Position numbers and translations under genes: made by a program. From Jejuia pallidilutea (GTDB taxonomy: Bacteria > Bacteroidota > Bacteroidia > Flavobacteriales > Flavobacteriaceae): 64,000 bases of DNA. Position 1 is the first letter of the stretch. Each line of letters opens with the position of its first letter. Location of the stretch: assembly GCF_002973595.1 (NCBI RefSeq), contig NZ_PVEO01000001.1:248001-312000 (forward strand), given 5' to 3'. This document shows positions 1 to 9,035 of the stretch, one piece after another. The notes under the pieces are model-generated. The model did not search any database and was not told where the DNA came from. It worked only from the letters and a program-made list of their open reading frames with translations.

Positions 1-540
1 GGACCTGCATTTGCTGATGACGATAGAAACACCATAATTTCAGCCGAAAGACCTATTGATATTCCAGATATTTCAGATAAAGACACAGGGTATATTATTC
101 AAAAGTACTCTAACGCTACTTCAACTGGACAATTAGGAGCCGACAAAACTTTTGTAGATACAGATTTCCCACTTTTCAGACTTGCAGACGTATACCTAAT
201 GTATGCAGAAGCACACCTAAGAGGCGGTGGAGGGAACCTAGCTACTGCTGTTGGATATATTAATGCATTAAGAACTAGAGCAAACAACCCTAGCACTATT
301 TCTTCTGGAGATTTAACTTTAAATTTTATTTTAGATGAAAGATCTCGCGAACTACACTGGGAGGCACATAGAAGACAAGATTTAATTAGATATGGCCGAT
401 TTACAGGAGGAAATTATAACTGGGCTTGGAAAGGTAACGGAAGTAATGGTATTGCTATACCAGCACATTTTAACCTATATCCTATTCCAGTAGGAAGTAT
501 GGCGGCAAATCCAAATTTAACGCAAAACCCAGGATACTAA
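1..540 (+). CDS. SusD-like outer-membrane glycan-binding lipoprotein (3' part only)
   Basis: The reading frame is open from the first base and stops at 540, so this is the last 179 residues of a longer protein whose start lies outside the window. The stretch FRLADVYLMYAEA followed by a helix of the type INALRTRAN, then LDERSRELHWEAHRRQDLIRYG, is the typical C-terminal TPR/RagB-SusD signature. SusD-type proteins sit on the cell surface over a TonB-dependent SusC porin and capture oligosaccharides. The genes that follow (two SusE/F-like lipoproteins and a GH13 amylase) point to an alpha-glucan such as starch or glycogen. The partner susC is expected just upstream, outside the window. Confidence 0.93.
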   Translation, partial: GPAFADDDRNTIISAERPIDIPDISDKDTGYIIQKYSNATSTGQLGADKTFVDTDFPLFRLADVYLMYAEAHLRGGGGNLATAVGYINALRTRANNPSTISSGDLTLNFILDERSRELHWEAHRRQDLIRYGRFTGGNYNWAWKGNGSNGIAIPAHFNLYPIPVGSMAANPNLTQNPGY

Positions 541-558
541 AAACTAAATAAAAACAAG

Positions 559-1692
559 ATGATGAAAACTTTAAAACAACTATCAGCTTTTAGCATAATT
601 GGGTTAGTTCTACTATTCCTAAGTTCGTGCGATGATAACTCTGATACATTTACAATAACGGCACCAAACGCACCGGTTTTAGCAGATTTGCAAATTACTC
701 AAATAGAGCTAGATGCTGCTAATACAGGAAATCCTGCAATAGCTTTAAACTGGTCTGAGTCGGATTATGGACAACCAACAGCGGTAAATTATGCAATACA
801 ATTTTCAATGGATGAAGCTTTTACGGCTCCCGTTACCGCTACAAGTGTTACTGGTAGAAACGACATTACTTTGTCTGTAGGAGAAGTAAATTCTGCAGCT
901 GGTAACGCTGGGTTGAACCCTTTTGAATGGGGCACGCTTTACACTAGAGTAACAGCTTCCTTAGGCACACAACAAAGCGAACCTATTACGTCAAATACTT
1001 TACAGTTTGATGTATACCCGTACTACAATTATGTATTTAAAGATTATTATTTAGTTGGTAATGGTACCGCTCCTGGGTGGGATAACAACGCTAACAACCC
1101 ACCTTTATTTAGAGATGCTGATAATCCAAACCTCTATTATTATACTGGCTTTTTCACAAAAGGTGGAGGCGACTTTAACGATGGTAGATTTAAGGTTCTT
1201 GAATCTAGAGGACTTTGGCAGCCACAGTGGGGTGTTACCGATAACGAAGGTGATGATGTGATAAAAACCGAAGGCGATATTGCGGGTAATCCAACTACTC
1301 AATCTAACGACCCTGGCCGTTTTGGAGTCCCTTCTGATGGGTACTATCAATTCACCATTAACTTTTCTACTAAAAAGTACACTATGACACCTTATGATGC
1401 TTCAGGAGCAACTACGTTCTCAGGCATGAGCATTCAAGGATCTAGCGTTGCAACAACAGCAATGACACAATTAAGTTTTGATGGCCACATTTGGTATGCT
1501 GCCGGTATTCGCCTAACCCCTGGAGAAGTTTCTTTTTTAACTGACACGGGTGCTACTTGGGGATCTGATTCAAGTTTCTCTGGTGTAGCCACTAATGGTG
1601 GAGCGTCTATTCCTGTAATTGTAGAAGACGACTATGATGTATGGTTTAATACCTTAACAGGACGTTACATACTTATACCATTAAACTTATAA
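559..1692 (+). CDS. SusE-like surface lipoprotein, starch-binding type
   Basis: 377 residues. The N-terminus is a lipoprotein signal with the lipid-attachment Cys at residue 24 (LSSC), followed by the acidic run DDNSD, which resembles the Bacteroidota surface-export signal. Residues about 30-150 match the SusE N-terminal Ig-like domain (PVLADLQITQIELD). Residues about 155-285 look like a SusE/SusF carbohydrate-binding module, with many Trp and Tyr residues. The gene starts 18 bases after the SusD stop, so the two are probably co-transcribed. Either of two adjacent ATG codons (559 or 562) could be the start. Probable role: extra surface binding of alpha-glucan. The exact ligand cannot be read from the sequence. 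Confidence 0.85.
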   Translation: MMKTLKQLSAFSIIGLVLLFLSSCDDNSDTFTITAPNAPVLADLQITQIELDAANTGNPAIALNWSESDYGQPTAVNYAIQFSMDEAFTAPVTATSVTGRNDITLSVGEVNSAAGNAGLNPFEWGTLYTRVTASLGTQQSEPITSNTLQFDVYPYYNYVFKDYYLVGNGTAPGWDNNANNPPLFRDADNPNLYYYTGFFTKGGGDFNDGRFKVLESRGLWQPQWGVTDNEGDDVIKTEGDIAGNPTTQSNDPGRFGVPSDGYYQFTINFSTKKYTMTPYDASGATTFSGMSIQGSSVATTAMTQLSFDGHIWYAAGIRLTPGEVSFLTDTGATWGSDSSFSGVATNGGASIPVIVEDDYDVWFNTLTGRYILIPLNL

Positions 1693-1716
1693 GACTAACT
1701 TAATAATTTAAGACAA

Positions 1717-3393
1717 ATGAAATCAATTATAAATAAAATAGGTTTTCTGTTTTTAGCGGTAACAATAATGTTTACCTCTTGTGAGACAGAAGAAACCTTA
1801 AATATAACGACACCTGATGCAGCCTTTGTATTGAATACACCTGGTATTAGTACCGTATTTTTAAATTTTGCATTACCAGACAATCCTGCATTCACCATTT
1901 CGTGGAACGATGAAGTTACAGGTAGTTCCTCATACACTGTAGAAATGGCTAATGATATAGATTTTACGTCTACAATAACATTAGGCACTACTGAAGCTAA
2001 TAACTTTTCCATGTCTGTTTCAGAATTTAATAATGCACTTACATCTACTGGTAATACCCAGTTTAAAGATATTCCAGTATATATGCGAGTGTTAGCTGGT
2101 AATCAAATAAGTAATAGCATTCTAATACTAGCCACTACCTATCCTGTAAATGCACCAGAAATAACGAGCCCAAGCAACGGAGATAGTTTTGCGTTATCTA
2201 TAGATAACAATGATATGGTTGCCACTACAGTAGAATGGAACGACCCTATTTTAGAGTCTTCGCTAAATATGGATATTACTTATACCATTGAAGTTGCGCT
2301 TGCAGGCACTGATTTTGCAGCACCTGTTAAAGCTACCGAGGTAACAAACACCAATACCGTTTCGTGGACAAATGCACAATTAAACGCAGCAGCTATTCAA
2401 AGCGGTATTGAGGCAGATACAACAGGAGATATTGATATTCGCGTAGTAGCAACTATTGTTGACAATGCCTCGGGTACAGTTTTAGAAAGAACTACAGAAG
2501 CCATAACTATTTCGGTTACTACTTATGCAACTGCCTTAGACCTATCTACAACTTGGGGTATTATAGGTTCTGCCGCTAACGATTGGGGTGCTACTCCAGA
2601 TTTACCATTCTTTAAAACCGATACGGATGGCGTTTTAGTAGCTTATGTTAACCTAATAGATGGTGAAATTAAGTTTAGAGAAAACATGGCTTGGGATAAC
2701 AACTATGGTGACAATGGAGCAGACGGCACCCTAGAACAAGATGGCGCCAATATTGCAGTTACAGCTGGTTCTTACAAAATAACCATGAACCTAAACGATT
2801 TAACCTATACTATAGAACCTTTCTCTTTAGGTATTGTAGGTGGGGCATATAATGAGTGGGGCGCTACTCCAGATTTTATGTTAGAATACGATCAATATTC
2901 TGATGTATTTAGAGGCATAGTTACCCTAATTGATGGTGAAATGAAGTTTAGATTGAACAACGATTGGGGCACCAACTGGGGAGACGATGGAAATGATGGC
3001 ACACTCGATGCTGCTGGTGCAAATATTGTTGTAACTGCAGGTATCTATATCGCTACAGTTAACCTTAACGATTTAACATACACTTTAGAACCTATTGATT
3101 ATGTATGGGGACTTGTTGGAGGTGCTTATAACGATTGGGGCGCAACCCCAGATGCACAATTTACTAGAGATTGGTCTCGCCCATTTGATGATATTTGGAT
3201 TTTAAATGATGTAACACTTATTGATGGTGAATACAAGTTTAGAGCCAACAATGCTTGGGATGTAGACTATGGTGATAATGGCGGTGATGGTACCTTAGAA
3301 CCTGGAGGAGCTAATATAGTTACTACTGCTGGAACATACTCGTTTGTATTAGATTTCTCAGACCCTGCAAATCCAACGTACACTAAAAATTAA
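1717..3393 (+). CDS. SusF/SusE-like surface lipoprotein with three tandem binding modules
   Basis: 558 residues with a lipoprotein signal (TSC, Cys22, then ETEE, again acidic as in surface lipoproteins). Two SusE-type Ig-like domains cover about residues 25-275. Three clearly homologous modules of about 92 residues follow (about 279-370, 371-462, 463-558). Each begins W/LGI(V)GGAYNDWGATPD, has LIDGE(I/M/Y)KFR in the middle, and then WxxxYGDNGxDGTLE. This is the SusF starch-binding module arrangement, in which aromatic residues stack on maltooligosaccharide. The gene is 24 bases after the SusE-like gene and is followed by a terminator-like hairpin before the amylase. Confidence 0.85.
   Translation: MKSIINKIGFLFLAVTIMFTSCETEETLNITTPDAAFVLNTPGISTVFLNFALPDNPAFTISWNDEVTGSSSYTVEMANDIDFTSTITLGTTEANNFSMSVSEFNNALTSTGNTQFKDIPVYMRVLAGNQISNSILILATTYPVNAPEITSPSNGDSFALSIDNNDMVATTVEWNDPILESSLNMDITYTIEVALAGTDFAAPVKATEVTNTNTVSWTNAQLNAAAIQSGIEADTTGDIDIRVVATIVDNASGTVLERTTEAITISVTTYATALDLSTTWGIIGSAANDWGATPDLPFFKTDTDGVLVAYVNLIDGEIKFRENMAWDNNYGDNGADGTLEQDGANIAVTAGSYKITMNLNDLTYTIEPFSLGIVGGAYNEWGATPDFMLEYDQYSDVFRGIVTLIDGEMKFRLNNDWGTNWGDDGNDGTLDAAGANIVVTAGIYIATVNLNDLTYTLEPIDYVWGLVGGAYNDWGATPDAQFTRDWSRPFDDIWILNDVTLIDGEYKFRANNAWDVDYGDNGGDGTLEPGGANIVTTAGTYSFVLDFSDPANPTYTKN
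2554..3393 (+). repeat. Three in-frame tandem repeats of about 276 bases
   Basis: Units start near 2554, 2827 and 3103 and encode the three homologous carbohydrate-binding modules of the SusF-like protein. The best conserved parts are the WGATPD start, the LIDGE-KFR centre and the GDxGxDGTL loop. The third unit carries a short insertion after WGATPD. Confidence 0.85.
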
Positions 3394-3410
3394 GTTTAAG
3401 TGAAAGTGTT

Positions 3411-3446
3411 TAAAAAGGCTGTGTCAATTATTGTACAGCCTTTTTT
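3411..3446 (+). terminator. Intrinsic terminator-like hairpin between the SusF-like gene and the amylase
   Basis: GGCTGT (3417-3422) pairs with ACAGCC (3435-3440), extended by an A-tract before and six T after. It may end the susDEF transcript or reduce read-through into the amylase gene, which starts 19 bases later. Confidence 0.7.
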
Positions 3447-3464
3447 AATTAAACCCAAAAAGGC

Positions 3465-6400
3465 ATGAAAAATAAATTATTATTACTCCTTTTATTAGCT
3501 GTACCCTTTGTTTATGCACAATCGGTTTCTACCGTTCCCGCTATACCAACGGCTACAAACGCACTTACAATTACTTTTGATGCAACAGGCTCGGAGTTGG
3601 AAAACTACACTGGCGATGTTTATGCCCACACAGGTGTATTAACCTCTGCATCTACTAGCAATACAGACTGGAAACATGTTATTGGTTCTTGGGGAAATAA
3701 CACCACACAACCTAATTTAACCAGAATTACTACAAATATCTACGAACTTGTAATAACTCCAGATATTAACTCATTTTATAACGTAGGTACTGGGGAAACC
3801 GTTACAGATATTGCCATTGTTTTTAGAAGTGAAGATGGCAGCCAACAATCCAGACCAGATATTTTTATTGAAATTTTTGAAGCTGGACTTAATGTTACAC
3901 TTACAAACCCTGCAAACAACGATGTTTTTGAATTGAATGATAATATTACAATTTCGGCAGCATCTAGTGCTTCAGCCAATTTAGAATTAAAAGTAAATAA
4001 TGTATCCATAGCTACGCAAACTGCAAGCACAGACATATCTTCTTCATATACCTTTACCAGTACAGGCGCTTTTACCATAAATGCAACAGCAACTCAAGGC
4101 ACCGAGACGAAAGAAGAAACTATTTCAATTTACGTAAAAACACCTACCCTAAACGAAACTTTACCAACAGGGTTAGAAAACGGTCTTAATAAAAACAATG
4201 ATGGCTCTGTTACTTTTGTACTTCAAGCCCCTTTAAAATCGGATGTTTTTCTTATAGGAAGTTTTAATAATTGGGAACTAAGCCCAATGTATCAAATGAA
4301 AAAAGATGATGATACATTTTGGATAACGTTAAACGGACTAGATCCTGACACGGAATATGCTTACCAATATTATGTAGATTACAGTTTAAGAGTTGCAGAT
4401 CCGTACTCTAAAAAAATACTCGACCCCAATAACGATAAATTTATACCAGAAACTACCTATCCTAATTTAATGGCATATCCTTCTGGAAAAACATCAGGAA
4501 ATGTTTCAACCTTTCAAATTAACGAAACAGCTTATAATTGGCAGGTTAACTCATTTTCAAAACCCGCTAAAGATAATCTTGTTGTATACGAAATGTTGAT
4601 TCGTGATTTTACCGAAGAAGATTCATTCTTAGCTGCAATGACGCATTTAGACTATCTAGAAAACTTAGGTATAAACGCAATAGAGTTAATGCCTGTTAAT
4701 GAATTTGAAGGCAACGACAGTTGGGGATATAACCCATCATTTCATGGCGCATTAGATAAGTATTATGGTACGCAAAATCATTTCAAAGCATTTGTAGACG
4801 CCTGTCATCAAAGAGGTATTGCCGTAATTATCGATGTGGTATACAACCATGCTTTTAGCCAAAGCCCATTAGCACAACTTTATTGGGATAGCGCCAACTT
4901 TAAGCCTTCACCAGAGAACCCATGGCTAAACCCAGATGCAAAACATCCTTTTAATGTAGGCTACGATTTTAACCACGAAAGCCAGTATACTAAAACCTAT
5001 GTAAAACAAACCTTGAAGTATTGGATAGAAGAATTTAAAGTTGATGGTTTTAGATTCGACCTATCTAAAGGTTTTACACAAACCAACAACCCAGATAATG
5101 TTGGTGCTTGGAGTAATTTTGATGCCTCACGAGTTGCTATTTTAGAAGATTATGCCGATTTTATTTGGGACAATGTTTCAAACGACGCCTATCTAATATT
5201 AGAACACTTAGGAGACAATTCCGAAGAAACAATTTTAGCAAATTATGGCTTTATGCTTTGGGGCAACCTCAACCATAATTTTAATCAAAATACTATGGGG
5301 TTTGCTTCAAACGCAGATGTATCTTGGTTATCTTACACCGAAAGAAATTGGAATAATCCGCACGTTGTTGGCTATATGGAAAGTCATGACGAAGAGCGCT
5401 TAATGGTAAGAAACCTTAATAACGGTAATGCCAATGCAGAGCATAACACCAAAGATTTTCAAACCGCTCTAGACCGTATTGAAGCTGCAACTGCTATATT
5501 TTATAGTGTACCAGGACCTAAAATGCTTTGGCAATTTGGAGAACTAGGCTATGATAAAAGTATAAATTGTGAAAATGATATTACCAATGGCAACTGTAGG
5601 TTAGATAGAAAACCAGTAGCGTGGACTTTAAATTATGATGAAGACCCAGACAGGTTAGACCTTTACGAAGTAACATCTAAAATGATAATGTTGAAAACAG
5701 AATACCCTTCAACATTTAATACCGATGATTTTTCATATAGTTTAAATGGTTTAGTAAAACGCATCAACTTAAATGATAACACCGGAAACTTTGATGTAAC
5801 GGTTATCGCTAATTTTGATATGGTTAATAAAACCGTTGTGCCTAACTTTTCTAGCACTGGAACTTGGTACAGTTTATTGGATAACAACACACCATTGGAG
5901 GTTACAAATGTAGCGTCGTCTATAACCTTGGCTCCAGGCGAATATCGCGTTTACGGCACACAACCCGTTATAGATCCAGAGGATTTAGACAGTGATGGTG
6001 TTGTTAATACTGAAGACTTGTGCAACGACACACCTCTTGGCGCAACTGTAGATGCCAATGGCTGCGAAGTTTTTGTGCTACCAATTAACAATTTTAGATT
6101 GCAAGTAGCTAGCGAAACTTGTAGAAGTAGCAATAATGGCATTATTGATATTACCGCACAAAAAAACCTAAATTACACTGTAGCCATTACTGGTAATGGC
6201 GTAAATGCCTCTGAAGCTTTTACTACCTCGTTTATTAAATCTGATTTACAAGCAGGAGATTACCGCGTTTGTATTACTGTTGAAGGGCAAGCTGATTATG
6301 AGCAATGTTTCAACATCACCATTAACGAACCTGAAGATTTATCGGTAACATCAAAAGTTATTGAAACCAAAAATACAGTAACCTTAAATCTTAATGGTAG

Positions 6401-6785
6401 CAATTCCTATGCCGTAACCCTAAATGGTGTTACAACTATAACATCTTCATCTACCTTAGAATTACCTCTACAATTTGGAGAAAATAAAATTAGTGTTAAA
6501 ACTGATAAAGATTGCCAAGGTAGTTACGAAGAAACAATCTTTTATGGCGAAGGTGTTTCTGCGTTTCCCAATCCTATTACAAACGAACTAAACGTGTATT
6601 TAGGTGAACAAAACACAACACATATTGCCGTAGAGATTTATACAGTTTTAGGAAATAGGGTGTTTAAAACAAACACCAATAATCGTAGTTTACGAATTAA
6701 CACATCAAGCTTTTCTAAAGGCATTTATATCTTAAGAGTAGCCACAGAAACAAGTAGTAAGAGTTTTAAAATTATTAAAAATTAA
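3465..6785 (+). CDS. Secreted GH13 alpha-amylase with T9SS sorting domain
   Basis: 1106 residues. Signal peptide 1-19 (cleavage near YAQ-S), N-terminal beta-sandwich domains to about 225, a CBM48-like module near 245-330 (FLIGSFNNW), and a GH13 barrel from about 370. All four GH13 regions are visible: DVVYNH at 457-462, GFRFDLSKG with nucleophile Asp532, acid/base Glu580 in LILEH, and SHDEE with His641 and Asp642. After the barrel come a calcium-type thrombospondin-3 motif (DLDSDGVVNTEDLC), further beta domains, and a C-terminal type A T9SS domain (FPNPITNELNV, GIYILRV). It should cut alpha-1,4-glucans outside the cell. CBM48 together with GH13 would also fit pullulanase or branching-type enzymes. 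Confidence 0.92.
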   Translation: MKNKLLLLLLLAVPFVYAQSVSTVPAIPTATNALTITFDATGSELENYTGDVYAHTGVLTSASTSNTDWKHVIGSWGNNTTQPNLTRITTNIYELVITPDINSFYNVGTGETVTDIAIVFRSEDGSQQSRPDIFIEIFEAGLNVTLTNPANNDVFELNDNITISAASSASANLELKVNNVSIATQTASTDISSSYTFTSTGAFTINATATQGTETKEETISIYVKTPTLNETLPTGLENGLNKNNDGSVTFVLQAPLKSDVFLIGSFNNWELSPMYQMKKDDDTFWITLNGLDPDTEYAYQYYVDYSLRVADPYSKKILDPNNDKFIPETTYPNLMAYPSGKTSGNVSTFQINETAYNWQVNSFSKPAKDNLVVYEMLIRDFTEEDSFLAAMTHLDYLENLGINAIELMPVNEFEGNDSWGYNPSFHGALDKYYGTQNHFKAFVDACHQRGIAVIIDVVYNHAFSQSPLAQLYWDSANFKPSPENPWLNPDAKHPFNVGYDFNHESQYTKTYVKQTLKYWIEEFKVDGFRFDLSKGFTQTNNPDNVGAWSNFDASRVAILEDYADFIWDNVSNDAYLILEHLGDNSEETILANYGFMLWGNLNHNFNQNTMGFASNADVSWLSYTERNWNNPHVVGYMESHDEERLMVRNLNNGNANAEHNTKDFQTALDRIEAATAIFYSVPGPKMLWQFGELGYDKSINCENDITNGNCRLDRKPVAWTLNYDEDPDRLDLYEVTSKMIMLKTEYPSTFNTDDFSYSLNGLVKRINLNDNTGNFDVTVIANFDMVNKTVVPNFSSTGTWYSLLDNNTPLEVTNVASSITLAPGEYRVYGTQPVIDPEDLDSDGVVNTEDLCNDTPLGATVDANGCEVFVLPINNFRLQVASETCRSSNNGIIDITAQKNLNYTVAITGNGVNASEAFTTSFIKSDLQAGDYRVCITVEGQADYEQCFNITINEPEDLSVTSKVIETKNTVTLNLNGSNSYAVTLNGVTTITSSSTLELPLQFGENKISVKTDKDCQGSYEETIFYGEGVSAFPNPITNELNVYLGEQNTTHIAVEIYTVLGNRVFKTNTNNRSLRINTSSFSKGIYILRVATETSSKSFKIIKN

Positions 6786-6786
6786 T

Positions 6787-7509
6787 ATGAAAAAGTCAAT
6801 TAAATATATTTTCGGAAGTTTAGTAGTTTGCTTTTTTATTTTTAACTGTAGCAGTGGTGGTGGCGATGACACACCAGACCCCGACCCCGATCCCGGTAAG
6901 GTAGATCCTCCAAGTGCTGCAACTTTAGTTTTTCCAGAGCAAAACTCAGAATGTACAACGGGCTCTAATTTAACTAGTACAGAAAGTACCGTTGTATTTA
7001 ATTGGAACGATGCTAGCAATGCAACATCCTACCAATTATTTGTGAAAAATTTAAATACGCAAAACACGCAGAATTACACATCTAATATTTCTGAAAGAAG
7101 TATTACCATTTTAAGGGGCACACCTTACTCTTGGTATGTGGTTTCTAAAAATTCTGGTAGTGAAACGGCACAAAGCCCTACATGGAAGTTTTACAATGCT
7201 GGAGAAGCGGTATCATCGTACGCTCCATTTCCTGCTGAATTAATAGCGCCTGCATTATCAGAAGCTTTAAACCCTTCTACAACTTCTGTTACTTTACAAT
7301 GGAAAGGAGAGGATATTGATAATGATATTACAGCATATGATGTGTTTTTTGGCACTGTAAATCCACCCGTAACCAAGGTGATTACTACAAATAATACCAA
7401 TACAGTGGTAACCGTTGGTTCAGGAAACACCTATTTTTGGAATGTTGTAACCCACGATGACCAAAATAATAATTCAGAATCTCAAGTATTTCAATTTAGT
7501 GTTGAATGA
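6787..7509 (+). CDS. Lipoprotein with two fibronectin-III-like domains, function unknown
   Basis: 240 residues, starting one base after the amylase stop, so probably co-transcribed. The N-terminus is a lipoprotein-type signal (Cys21, FNCSSGGGDD) followed by a DPDPDPDPG linker. Two beta-sandwich domains of fibronectin-III type follow (NWNDASNATSYQLFVKN and LQWKGEDIDNDITAYDVFFG). No catalytic motif is seen. The position suggests a surface accessory protein of the alpha-glucan locus, perhaps in substrate binding or in retaining the secreted amylase; that is inference. Confidence 0.72.
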   Translation: MKKSIKYIFGSLVVCFFIFNCSSGGGDDTPDPDPDPGKVDPPSAATLVFPEQNSECTTGSNLTSTESTVVFNWNDASNATSYQLFVKNLNTQNTQNYTSNISERSITILRGTPYSWYVVSKNSGSETAQSPTWKFYNAGEAVSSYAPFPAELIAPALSEALNPSTTSVTLQWKGEDIDNDITAYDVFFGTVNPPVTKVITTNNTNTVVTVGSGNTYFWNVVTHDDQNNNSESQVFQFSVE

Positions 7510-7625
7510 TAAAAAAGTGAGTAACTTTATTGAATATGCTTAATATACCCTGAATTTTATAAAGTTTTCATTACACTCAGATTATAGCGCATCGCTATTT
7601 CAGGACAGAGAACACCTGTTAGAAT

Positions 7626-7656
7626 AAAAAAGGCTTCAATTTCTTGAAGCCTTTTT
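7626..7656 (-). terminator. Intrinsic terminator after the initiator tRNA
   Basis: GGCTTCAA (7632-7639) pairs with TTGAAGCC (7644-7651) around a four-base loop, with A and T tracts on the two sides. It can work in both directions. It lies directly downstream of the minus-strand tRNA and 117 bases after the lipoprotein gene on the plus strand. Confidence 0.85.
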
Positions 7657-7662
7657 ACTTTG

Positions 7663-7735
<73 letters not shown>

Positions 7736-7854
7736 ATATAACTCTAAAATAATTTACTTAGCTTTTAACTTTCGGTTCATAATGCCGACCAAATTATTTC
7801 GGAATGCAAATATACAATGCTTTTTAGGTTTCTACAAGAATAAAATTAAAAATA

Positions 7855-8037
7855 TTACTGTTCTATAGGTATTGCTTGAAATTCTGCAATTTCAGCGTTT
7901 TGAAACCTTACTGTAATTTGTATTGGATTACAACAAACTTCACAATCCTCTATATACTCTTGATGCGCTACAGAATTGTCTAACAACATAGATATTTGTT
8001 CCCAACAATAAGGGCAAGTAAAATAATGCTCTTCCAT
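7855..8037 (-). CDS. CPXCG-type cysteine-rich small protein
   Basis: About 60 residues when started at the ATG at 8037. A longer frame reaches 8064, but that stretch runs through a terminator hairpin, so the shorter start is preferred. CPYC near the N-terminus and CEVCC about 30 residues later match the small CPXCG-containing family, which probably binds one zinc ion. The cellular role of the family is not established. Confidence 0.75.
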   Translation of the reverse strand: MEEHYFTCPYCWEQISMLLDNSVAHQEYIEDCEVCCNPIQITVRFQNAEIAEFQAIPIEQ

Positions 8038-8047
8038 ATTTAAAAAT

Positions 8048-8080
8048 AAAAAAAAGATACACAATTGTGCATCTTTTTTA
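8048..8080 (-). terminator. Hairpin terminator downstream of the LRR gene
   Basis: GATACACAA (8056-8064) and TTGTGCATC (8065-8073) form a stem flanked by long A and T runs. The pairing is better for the minus strand, where a G-U pair replaces an A-C mismatch. It lies between the LRR gene and the CPXCG gene. Confidence 0.7.
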
Positions 8081-8111
8081 CCATTAACTTTTATGAAAAT
8101 ATACTATTACA

Positions 8112-8933
8112 TTATTCTTTTTCAATATCCATCGTTGCTGTGGCATTACTTTCCATTAACATTAACGAAGGTGGATTTTTACCAGATACACTAAGATATT
8201 CTTTGTTTAATTTATTATCACTAACCATAATAGTATTTATTTTTGTTAGGTTAATAAATTCTATTGGTACATCTCCCGTAAATTCGTTACTAGATAGTAG
8301 CAACTCCTCCAACTCGGTTAACTGCGCCATTTCAACAGGAATTTCGCCATCCATTTTGTTATCCATAACACTAAATTTCTTCAACTTTTTCAGCGCTTGT
8401 ATTTCGCGTGGTATGTTACCTGTTAAATAATTGCTACCTATTAAAAGTTCTTCTAGGTTGGTTAGCTCCATTAAAGATAGCGGAATGTTACCTACTAACT
8501 TATTGCTGTAAAGCTTTAAGGATTTAAGGTTTTTTAATTTACCTAATTCTGCAGGAATTTCTCCTTCAAACTTATTCATAAACAACTCTAAAACTTCAAG
8601 ATTTTGCAACTTGCTAAGTGCTGTAGGCACTTTGCCTGTTAAACCGTTGAAGCCTAAGTTAAGTTTTGTTAAACTAGTTAGGTTACCTATTTCTGATGGT
8701 AATGGTCCATTTAAATTATTAAAAGGCAAATTAATTTCAACAACTTTATCGTTTTCTACTTTTACGCCATACCAAGTTTCTATTGGTGTGTTTGTATCCC
8801 ATGTAGAATTCCATTCTGTACCATTGGTAGTGTTGTATAATGCTAATAATGCTTGTTTTTCGCTGTTAGAAACATTAGCGAATGCAGCTACTGAGAATAA
8901 AAAAGTTAAAATTGTATACTTTAGGTTTTTCAT
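8112..8933 (-). CDS. Exported leucine-rich-repeat protein, plant-type repeats
   Basis: 273 residues with a signal peptide (about residues 1-19, ending VAAFA). The segment LLALYNTTNGTEWN is the usual cap of bacterial LRR proteins of this class. At least seven repeats of about 24 residues follow, of the form LxxLxxLxLxxNxLxGxIPxxL, the plant-specific or BspA-like LRR pattern. No T9SS domain or lipobox is visible, so the protein is probably periplasmic. Such repeats bind proteins or glycans. The gene is monocistronic, with its own terminator. No partner can be named from context. Confidence 0.82.
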   Translation of the reverse strand: MKNLKYTILTFLFSVAAFANVSNSEKQALLALYNTTNGTEWNSTWDTNTPIETWYGVKVENDKVVEINLPFNNLNGPLPSEIGNLTSLTKLNLGFNGLTGKVPTALSKLQNLEVLELFMNKFEGEIPAELGKLKNLKSLKLYSNKLVGNIPLSLMELTNLEELLIGSNYLTGNIPREIQALKKLKKFSVMDNKMDGEIPVEMAQLTELEELLLSSNEFTGDVPIEFINLTKINTIMVSDNKLNKEYLSVSGKNPPSLMLMESNATATMDIEKE

Positions 8934-9035
8934 CTTTAGGTTGATTTAGGACTAATCTGTGTACGAAAATAAGAACTAAATAGATGAAAAACTATTTTTA
9001 TCGACGAAATGCTTAAAATTTTAACATCTTCAACT

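Noticed and set aside
7855..8064. Longer start of the CPXCG gene at 8064
   Set aside because: The first nine codons overlap a terminator hairpin; the ATG at 8037 gives the family's usual N-terminus.
8065..8430. ORF opposite the LRR gene
   Set aside because: Shadow of the leucine repeats; it starts inside a terminator hairpin.
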